This document shows, piece by piece, positions 33,252 to 39,273 of a DNA stretch of 39,273 bases. Below the pieces are notes generated by a model. The model saw only the letters and a list, made by a program, of their open reading frames with translations, searched no databases and had not been told where the DNA came from. The position numbers and the translations under genes are program-made. Numbering within the stretch: the stretch's first letter is position 1; the number at the start of each line of letters is the position of its first letter. Origin of the DNA: a virus; IMG/VR virus record IMGVR_UViG_3300027861_001969, positions 1 through 39,273 of that record, one strand, 5' to 3'.

Positions 33252-33740
33252 ATGGCTGATTTATTAATGAAAATGCCCATACCATACGAACCAAAAAGAC
33301 AAAATAGGTTCGTTCTGAGATTTCCATCATCTCTGGGGATAAATGAATGGTTCGTAGAGTCTACATCAAGACCTAAAATAACTGTTGGCGCAACAGAGAT
33401 ACAATTCTTGAATACATCAACATTCGTAGCGGGAAGATTTAATTGGGAAGCCCTTAATGTTACATTTAGAGACCCAATAGGACCTTCGGCATCACAAGCT
33501 TTAATGGAATGGGTTAGATTGTGTGCGGAATCTGTTACAGGACGTATGGGATATGCTGCGGGATACAAAAAAAATGTTGACTTAGAGTTATTAGACCCAA
33601 CAGGTGTTGTTGTTGAAAAATGGATATTAGAGGGTACTTTCTTAACCTCAACTGATTTCGGGACACTTGATTATAAATCAGATGCTATTGCTAGTATTAC
33701 AGCGACTATGAGAATGGACCGTTGTGTTTTAGTATACTAA
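33252..33740 (+). CDS. 19: Tail tube protein (T4 gp19-type)
   Basis: This 162-residue protein matches T4 gp19 in size (163) and pattern. N-terminal YEPKRQNRFVLRFPSSLGIN is followed by VESTSRPKITVGATEIQFLN, WEALNVTFRDPIGPSASQAL and WVRLCAESVTGRMGYAAGYK. DLELLDPTGVVVEKWILEGT and a final ITATMRMDRCVLVY complete the tube fold. It forms the inner tube inside the sheath. It is preceded by an AT-rich leader with late promoter candidates and followed by its own terminator, so it may be expressed separately at a high level. Confidence 0.95.
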   Translation: MADLLMKMPIPYEPKRQNRFVLRFPSSLGINEWFVESTSRPKITVGATEIQFLNTSTFVAGRFNWEALNVTFRDPIGPSASQALMEWVRLCAESVTGRMGYAAGYKKNVDLELLDPTGVVVEKWILEGTFLTSTDFGTLDYKSDAIASITATMRMDRCVLVY

Positions 33741-33765
33741 ACCAAAAAAAAAATAAACTTAATTT

Positions 33766-33795
33766 AAAAACCTGTACTTTGTATGGGTTTTTTTT
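33766..33795 (+). terminator. Intrinsic terminator after the tail tube gene
   Basis: AAAAACCTGTAC pairs with GTATGGGTTTTT (two G-U pairs) around a 3-base loop and continues into a T run. It starts 25 bases after the tube stop. Confidence 0.85.
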
Positions 33796-33862
33796 TATAT
33801 TTTATAGTAATATCATTTATAATTGATAAAAGTGAATTATAATTGTGTTAAAGAAATTTTAT

Positions 33863-34621
33863 ATGGATGATAACTTAATAAAGGCTGGTACTGAAAACTT
33901 TAGTTTACCACACGATGTTGTAAAGTTTCCCACAGGAGGTAAATTTTATAAAAACAAAAAAAAATCAATCAAAGTAGGGTATCTAACTGCGAGTGATGAA
34001 AATATGTTACTTAATGCTTTAGAGAATAATGCATCTGAGTTGACATACCAATTACTACGTAGTAAGATATATGAACCTGACGTTAGACCTGAAGATTTAC
34101 TTAATCAAGATATTGAGTCAATATTGTTATTTTTACGTAACACATCTTTTGGTCCTGACTATGTTTTTAAATTAAAAGACCCGGGAACGTCAAAAATGTT
34201 TGAACAGACGGTCACATTAGACGAACTTGATATAAATAAACCTGATGTTGAACCAACCGAAGAAGGGTGTTTTATTGTAAAATTACCTAAATCAGACGTT
34301 ACTGTTAAGATTAAACCAATAACTTTTGGTGAAAATCGTGAATTGGAATCACAAAAGAAAAAATATCCGTTGGGTAGAGTAGCACCTGTGGTCAATTGGA
34401 GATTGGAAAAACAAATTGTCGAATTAAATGGTAATACCGATAAAGGTGAAATTAGTAAGTTTATTAGTGAAATGCCTATATTTGATTCTAAGTTTATTAG
34501 AAACTTTTTAAATAAAAACGTCCCGTCCTTGGACTTAAGAAGGAAAATTTACGCCCCATCAGGAGAATTAGTGACATCCGATGTTACTTTTGGGGTGGAG
34601 TTTTTTCGGCCTTTCTTCTAG
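33863..34621 (+). CDS. Baseplate hub protein, T4 gp26-like (PF12322-like)
   Basis: This about 252-residue protein resembles the T4 baseplate/hub family: LPHDVVKFPTGGKFYKNKKK, then IKVGYLTASDENML, DVRPEDLLNQDIESILLFLR, FGPDYVFKLKDPGTSKMFEQ, and ending VTFGVEFFRPFF. The ATG at 33863 is preferred over GTG at 33845. The end TAG (34619-34621) overlaps, in the +1 frame, a small frame that resembles gp51. Together they may make the hub assembly pair, possibly by ribosomal frameshifting at TTT TTT CGG (about 34602-34610). Function is assembly of the baseplate hub. Confidence 0.75.
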   Translation: MDDNLIKAGTENFSLPHDVVKFPTGGKFYKNKKKSIKVGYLTASDENMLLNALENNASELTYQLLRSKIYEPDVRPEDLLNQDIESILLFLRNTSFGPDYVFKLKDPGTSKMFEQTVTLDELDINKPDVEPTEEGCFIVKLPKSDVTVKIKPITFGENRELESQKKKYPLGRVAPVVNWRLEKQIVELNGNTDKGEISKFISEMPIFDSKFIRNFLNKNVPSLDLRRKIYAPSGELVTSDVTFGVEFFRPFF

Positions 34622-34763
34622 TCATAGGCAAAATCTGCTCGAGGAGTTCTACCTTATTAATAAGTTTATTACTTTATCGATGAAAGACTTTAACGAATTA
34701 CCTACATATGGTAGGAGATATATTTTAAATAGAATAATAGAAGATAATACACCAAAGAGTTAA
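34581..34763 (+). CDS. Hub assembly protein, possibly gp51-like, overlapping the hub gene
   Basis: A small frame overlaps the hub gene end by 41 bases. Its core, QNLLEEFYLINKFITLSM, MKDFNELPTYGRR and YILNRIIED, resembles gp51 or the C-terminal part of tail assembly chaperones (LLEE-Y-L...LP-Y-RR...L-EE). The ATG at 34581 has no leader resembling those of other genes here, so independent initiation is doubtful. Fusion to the hub protein by +1 (or -2) frameshifting is the alternative. A strong terminator overlaps its 3' end. Confidence 0.6.
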   Translation: MLLLGWSFFGLSSSHRQNLLEEFYLINKFITLSMKDFNELPTYGRRYILNRIIEDNTPKS

Positions 34764-34782
34764 AATTACTTTTTGGTGTATT
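34745..34782 (+). terminator. Intrinsic terminator overlapping the gp51-like 3' end
   Basis: AATACACCAAA pairs with TTTGGTGTATT across a 16-base loop, followed by T's. It includes the TAA of the small gene, and its 3' arm overlaps the TATTTATG element for the next gene. Confidence 0.75.
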
Positions 34783-34785
34783 TAT
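34778..34785 (+). promoter_or_regulatory. TATTTATG element before the tape-measure-like gene
   Basis: TATTTATGTTATATAGAAAA, 21 bases before the ATG at 34807, on the 3' arm of the preceding terminator, as seen also at 32227. Confidence 0.4.
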
Positions 34786-34806
34786 GTTATATAGAAAAAG
34801 TTAACT

Positions 34807-36789
34807 ATGGCCGATAATCCACTTTCAGCAAAAAATTTAGAAGAGTTATTTAAAAACTCTCTTTTACCCAGTGCCGATAGGTTAAAAGAAAAGATTATTG
34901 AAATAGACAACGCTGCTTTTCAAGTCAACAAGACGTTTGGATTAGCCGGTGAACAGGTTATGGCTATTAAATCTACGTTAACCGGAGCCGCTAGTGAGGT
35001 TGAAAGGTTAGGTGGTAATATGACTAACGTGAAAAATATCATAAGTGGTATTGGTTCGGAATTAGGTAGAAGTTTAATAATAGAATCTGATGCTATTGGA
35101 GATTTGTTTGCAGCAAGTGAAATCAGTGGGAAAGAAGTTACTAAATTAACAAGTACTTTTAAGAGTGCAGGATTTTCAATGTACAATGTTGCTAAAGAAA
35201 TTGAAGGTATTTCTAATACTTCTAGAGGTATGGGTCTTAATACCCAAGCGGTTACAGAAAAAATTGTTGATAATATAAGTCAATTAAACCGATTTAATTT
35301 TAAGGGTGGTATTGATGGGTTATCTCGTATGGCCGCGGAGTCAACAAATTTAAGGGTTGATATGAAAACCGCTATGAACTTAGCTGATAAAGCTTTTAGT
35401 CCTGAAGGGGCAATTGAAATAGCAACATCATTTCAACGATTAGGGGCAACAATACCGGGACTTACCGATGTTAATGAATTGATGTTTAACGCTCGGAATA
35501 ATCCTGAAAGATTACAAAAAGATTTGGCTGAATACGCTAAAACGTTTGTTAAGATGAATGAGAATGGTGACTTTAAAATTATGCCCGGTGCAGTAGCCAG
35601 AATGAGAGAACTTAATAGTCAACTTAATATGGGTGAGGGTTACATTCAAAAGTTGGGAATAGGACAGAAAGAACTTGAGTATAAGATGAGTAGAATTAGG
35701 ATGCCTAATTTTGATGTGTCTGAAGAAGATAAAAAATTAATTGCTAATATGTCCGAAATAAAACCGGGAGGTTCTGCGACAATTAAATTTGAAGATGCTG
35801 AAGGGAAATCACAAACTAAAAATGTTGTTGAATTAACTGAAAGTGACGTAAACGCGATTAAAGATAGTGCGGCACCTAAAGACATTCAAGATGTACAAAA
35901 AAGTCAATTAAGTGCTTTAGAATCCATTAAAGCCTCTTTGACTTCACTTAATAATAAAGTTGTAACAGGTATCGGGGGTTCTAAAAGTGCTAACGATATT
36001 TTACAGGGGGCGGAATTAGCTGAGACTACGGTATACGATACTTTTAGTACCGCGATAGGTAAAACTGAAAAAATAAGTGAAAATATTGATAAAGTTACGG
36101 ATACGTTAGTGAATTCTGTAGAAAAACTTGTGACGGGTGAAATAGAAATTAGTGAAGCCTTCGCAAATATTGGTCAGGTAGGTACTGAAGTGGCTGAAGA
36201 TTTTAAGAAAAATTTTAAACCGGCTATGAAAGTTGTAACCGATAACATTGAAGAATTTAAAACGGGTACTAATAAATTTAATGGGGTGTTGGAGGCACTT
36301 ACTGAATTTATTGGTAAGGTAGGAAACGACTCTCAAGTAGAAACCCTGCCAAAGGTTAGTGCTCCAGATTTTATAAAGACACCGGGGATGGGTATTCAAA
36401 CACTACCTGAGGACACTATATTTGGTGGCACAGGATTTGAAAGTTTCATTGATGGTATAAAAGAAATGAAATCTATACCTACTAATAATAATACTACTAA
36501 TACTCAATTACAGGATTTTATAACTCAAATGAAAAGTATGAAATCCTCTATGAATAGTGGTGACAACAATAAAACTCCTGTTGAAACAAAAACAACTGCC
36601 GATATCAATCTTAATATTAAAATAGACGCACCTAATCAAATAGATACTAATCAAGTTGTTTTAGCATTAGAAAATCAAGGTGTTAGAGAAAAGTTATATG
36701 AGACTATGAGAGAAACTATGTATAATAATGGTCTATCCGCACCTACCTCATCTAAAACTAAACTAATGAACCCTTATATAACTTCTTAA
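34807..36789 (+). CDS. Tape-measure-like tail protein (T4 gp29 position)
   Basis: This 660-residue protein is mostly helical, with long amphipathic stretches such as LKEKIIEIDNAAFQVNKTFG and KISENIDKVTDTLVNSVEKL. LGGNMTNVKNIISGIGSELG and FNFKGGIDGLSRMAAESTNL resemble tape-measure proteins of T4-like phages. The size fits T4 gp29 (590 residues), and the position after the hub pair is similar. It should set tail length and extend through the tube. No lysozyme motif or obvious transmembrane segment is visible. The C-terminal region (about 560-600) is low-complexity Asn/Thr, followed by a conserved-looking ADINLNIKIDAPNQ. Confidence 0.7.
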   Translation: MADNPLSAKNLEELFKNSLLPSADRLKEKIIEIDNAAFQVNKTFGLAGEQVMAIKSTLTGAASEVERLGGNMTNVKNIISGIGSELGRSLIIESDAIGDLFAASEISGKEVTKLTSTFKSAGFSMYNVAKEIEGISNTSRGMGLNTQAVTEKIVDNISQLNRFNFKGGIDGLSRMAAESTNLRVDMKTAMNLADKAFSPEGAIEIATSFQRLGATIPGLTDVNELMFNARNNPERLQKDLAEYAKTFVKMNENGDFKIMPGAVARMRELNSQLNMGEGYIQKLGIGQKELEYKMSRIRMPNFDVSEEDKKLIANMSEIKPGGSATIKFEDAEGKSQTKNVVELTESDVNAIKDSAAPKDIQDVQKSQLSALESIKASLTSLNNKVVTGIGGSKSANDILQGAELAETTVYDTFSTAIGKTEKISENIDKVTDTLVNSVEKLVTGEIEISEAFANIGQVGTEVAEDFKKNFKPAMKVVTDNIEEFKTGTNKFNGVLEALTEFIGKVGNDSQVETLPKVSAPDFIKTPGMGIQTLPEDTIFGGTGFESFIDGIKEMKSIPTNNNTTNTQLQDFITQMKSMKSSMNSGDNNKTPVETKTTADINLNIKIDAPNQIDTNQVVLALENQGVREKLYETMRETMYNNGLSAPTSSKTKLMNPYITS

Positions 36790-36806
36790 AAAATAACTTA
36801 TTAGTC

Positions 36807-36814
36807 TATTTATA
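36807..36814 (+). promoter_or_regulatory. TATTTATA element, possible late promoter
   Basis: TATTTATAATAAAAAT lies 21 bases before the start at 36836 and is nearly identical over 13 bases to the element at 11100. Confidence 0.5.
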
Positions 36815-36835
36815 ATAAAAATATAAAATCTTATT

Positions 36836-39273
36836 ATGAGTAGTTTATCATTTGCTTCTACATCTTCTTTTAGGAACTCACTCATGGGTGTTAATTTACC
36901 CCCATATAATGTTCCGGGTACATATACACCTCCGGGAGGTCCTTTAACGTATCCAACACAACTAAGTAATTTTAGTGTTGTTGATTCACCTGATTTTTTA
37001 ATTGCTAATAGTCCGTTTCCTAATCAATCTTATGTTTTAAATGAATTTGGTCCTACGGGGGGTTTTAATAGTGCAATTACATTTAATGGTCCTTTGGTAC
37101 CTGTTATACCTACGTATGCCGAGTATAGTCCTACTCAGACTAATATGGACATACTAAATGATACTTTTATTGACGCGGCTTACTTGCAAAACGCTTATGG
37201 TCCTCAAGGAGGGTATCAGTATATGGTTACTATGACTGATATACAATTAAATAATTTTATTTATCAACCTTATTGGGACCCACCTAATTTTACTCCGTCA
37301 AGTTACAGTCCTTATAATATACTTTTTTCTGATAACCCTCAAGGTGATGTGGGGCCACTATCTCAAGATTCGTATTTAGCTAGATTAGGTGCTGAACAAC
37401 TTAAGACATCTTTTCAAAACAGAGTCGATGCTGAAATATATCAAAATACAGTTGGTTTAGTTAACTTAGACTCACTACAAGACCCATTTGAAGCATCTTT
37501 AATTGCTACAGGTCAAGAACCTTTAATATATAAAAATTGGAGGATTACAGTACCTGAAAACCCAATTTTACAAGCCGCGGATTTTATAACTCGATTAGGT
37601 GGGGCTTATTGGCCTGTATCGCCAATACCGGGTGATTATTTTGCTGAGCCGAATTTTGATGATAAACAAACATCAAAGGCTTTAAATGTTGTTAATCAAT
37701 TAACAGGTGGGTTCTTAGGTCCTATTCTTAATAAAAGAAGACAACCGTCACAAGTATTTATTGCTAATACCGGTAATGGACAAAGGTCAGCTCTTTTTAG
37801 GTCTTTAGATTATAATAGATATCAACCAGGTTTTAGTAAGGATTTCGGTGGTTTATTAGGTATTGGTCAGGGATTGATTAATCTTGCTATTGATTTAATA
37901 AACCCAAATAATGGTACATTAAATGGAGGTTATTATGTTGGTGATAAAAATTCTGACCCATCAACAATAACGTCTCCACCTAATCAAGTTCCCGTTAATC
38001 CATTTGGTCAACAAGAACAGTCTCCTGTTTATGGCCCATCTGAAATGGGTAAACTATATGAGGGGAATATTGATAGTTTAAATTTTGGACTTGCGGGTAA
38101 ATCATTTACTGATGGTGGGGGTATAACAGGTCAGTTTGTTTGGGTTTCACCTAAATATAAACCTAATGCTGGATTTAAAGTAGGTCCGGGTGGTGATACT
38201 ACAAGTCAAGACCCTAACTATAATCTAATATCAGGTCAATTTACTGATGGTGAGTCTACTAAATTAACATTTAAAGAAACTTCAATATTAGATAATACTC
38301 AAAGGCTTGTTGATTCTGCGGATAATGTTAGTGGTATTGCTAGATTAAAACATGTCGGTAATGCAATTAATCAAGTTAGTAAAGTTTTTAATGATGGGTA
38401 TAAGGAGATAACTAAAGGTTCACAAGTCTTATCATATGTTGATAATGCTGATGGTAGCCAAGCGGGTATTGAGTATTGTCGAGTTTTTACTAAAGATACT
38501 CCTTATTATACGTATAATGATTTACAAAAAACAGATGGAATCGTCGATTCAGGTAGAAAATTTAATAATTCTATTTTAAAAAATACTTTCAATTTAAATA
38601 TTGCACCTACGAGTGAGAACGTTGTTAGAGTTGAAGGTACTAATAATTTTGTGGCTAAGAAATATATGTTTTCTATTGAAAATTTAGCTTGGAGAACATC
38701 AAGTAAACCGGGTTTTAGGTATGATGACTTACCTAATTGTGAAAAAGGTCCTAATGGTGGTAGAGTAATGTGGTTTCCTCCTTATGCTATTGACTTCAGT
38801 GAAAGTAATACCGCTAATTGGTCTTCCACATCATTTTTAGGTAGACCTGAACCTATATATACATATAAAGATACTACTAGAACGGGTAGTCTAAAATGGA
38901 AGATAATTGTTGACCACCCATCAATTATGAACTTAATTGTAAAGAAACAGTTAGAAGGTGTTAACAAAGAAAAGGTAAATTCTATGTTAGATTCCTTTTT
39001 TGCAGGATGTTTAAAATATGATTTATATGATTTAGGTGTTAAATTTAACACAATCCCTGCCTCTGATTTATTCACATACCAAGAAATATTAAGTAATAAT
39101 CCTACTTTTGAGGAAGTTAGTAATATTGTTGATGAATTGCCTAAGGGACCATCAGATGAAAACAGTGTTGATAATAACGACCTTAGTTTAACAGAATTTA
39201 AAGAAAAATATGATGATTTAGGTTTTTATTTTGATAATGATATACCTGACCCCAATACTAACAATACGACGTC
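36836..39273 (+). CDS. Large baseplate/tail structural protein, 3' end outside window
   Basis: An open frame from ATG 36836 runs without a stop to the end of the window (at least 812 codons). The first 40 residues are Pro/Gly-rich (NLPPYNVPGTYTPPGG). About 610-690 contains KYMFSIENLAWRTS, VMWFPPYAIDFSESN and FLGRPEPIYTYKDTTRTGSL, followed by KWKIIVDHPSI. This pattern (FPPY...GR-EP-YTY-TTRTG...DHPS) is found in large myophage baseplate proteins that bind the tube start, such as gp48/gp54-like or hub proteins; the exact counterpart is unclear. It follows the tape-measure-like gene after 46 bases and has its own TATTTATA element. Confidence 0.75.
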   Translation, partial: MSSLSFASTSSFRNSLMGVNLPPYNVPGTYTPPGGPLTYPTQLSNFSVVDSPDFLIANSPFPNQSYVLNEFGPTGGFNSAITFNGPLVPVIPTYAEYSPTQTNMDILNDTFIDAAYLQNAYGPQGGYQYMVTMTDIQLNNFIYQPYWDPPNFTPSSYSPYNILFSDNPQGDVGPLSQDSYLARLGAEQLKTSFQNRVDAEIYQNTVGLVNLDSLQDPFEASLIATGQEPLIYKNWRITVPENPILQAADFITRLGGAYWPVSPIPGDYFAEPNFDDKQTSKALNVVNQLTGGFLGPILNKRRQPSQVFIANTGNGQRSALFRSLDYNRYQPGFSKDFGGLLGIGQGLINLAIDLINPNNGTLNGGYYVGDKNSDPSTITSPPNQVPVNPFGQQEQSPVYGPSEMGKLYEGNIDSLNFGLAGKSFTDGGGITGQFVWVSPKYKPNAGFKVGPGGDTTSQDPNYNLISGQFTDGESTKLTFKETSILDNTQRLVDSADNVSGIARLKHVGNAINQVSKVFNDGYKEITKGSQVLSYVDNADGSQAGIEYCRVFTKDTPYYTYNDLQKTDGIVDSGRKFNNSILKNTFNLNIAPTSENVVRVEGTNNFVAKKYMFSIENLAWRTSSKPGFRYDDLPNCEKGPNGGRVMWFPPYAIDFSESNTANWSSTSFLGRPEPIYTYKDTTRTGSLKWKIIVDHPSIMNLIVKKQLEGVNKEKVNSMLDSFFAGCLKYDLYDLGVKFNTIPASDLFTYQEILSNNPTFEEVSNIVDELPKGPSDENSVDNNDLSLTEFKEKYDDLGFYFDNDIPDPNTNNTT

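Noticed and set aside
36106-36399. Minus-strand frames inside the tape-measure-like gene and other tail genes
   Set aside because: They are antisense shadows of well-supported genes with no motifs of their own.

Overview
The window is a stretch of a large, strongly AT-rich, T4-like contractile-tailed phage genome (myovirus). The T4-type evidence is a family B DNA polymerase, neck proteins resembling gp13 and gp14, a gp15-like tail completion protein, a gp18-type sheath, a gp19-type tube, a gp26/gp51-like baseplate hub pair, a tape-measure-like protein and a large baseplate protein. The host is probably a member of the Bacteroidota. Most starts have an A-rich leader with no clear Shine-Dalgarno sequence, and the DNA polymerase and the large glycosyltransferase gene are preceded by elements resembling the Bacteroidota promoter (TTTG-N20-TAnnTTTG). 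This host call is an inference.

Layout. 1-1884: 3' part of a Gly/Ser/Thr-rich, beta-solenoid-like fibre protein. 1955-3863: sulfotransferase, DUF2061 membrane protein and GT9-like glycosyltransferase (+). 3872-6513: DUF6165 protein and a GT4 + autotransporter-heptosyltransferase-like fusion (-). 6569-9532: NeuD-type acyltransferase, GT-like protein, hexapeptide acetyltransferase and FkbM methyltransferase (+). 9564-12615: Mn-type superoxide dismutase fused to a nuclease-like domain, gp13-like neck protein and a small protein, closed by a strong terminator. 12673-15522: DNA polymerase (-). 15614-16024: small probable virion protein (-). 16069-24208: minus-strand cluster transcribed as mucin-like Thr/Pro repeat protein, GT60-type polypeptide GlcNAc transferase, GT-like protein, GT25-GT2 fusion, sulfotransferase remnant, then a methyltransferase-HtrL-GT2 fusion. 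24236-26008: SNF2-type helicase (-). 26057-39273: neck, tail and baseplate genes (+), with a HAD phosphatase and an antisense ribbon-helix-helix gene inserted.

How it may work together. At least ten glycan-related enzymes are interleaved with virion genes. Two glycan clusters each lie beside a candidate protein acceptor. The heptosyltransferase-like fusion is near the repeat-rich fibre, and the GT60-type enzyme lies directly downstream of the mucin-like protein. The sheath also carries a poly-Thr-flanked insertion. The simplest reading is a phage-encoded system that O-glycosylates and further decorates (sulfate, methyl, acetyl) its own fibres or tail; modification of host surface glycans is the main alternative. 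A recurring TATTTAT(A/T/C) element lies just upstream of virion-type genes and was not seen before the glycan genes, so it may mark late transcription.

No tRNA, rRNA, CRISPR array, integrase or transposase was recognised. No gap between genes exceeds about 200 bases.
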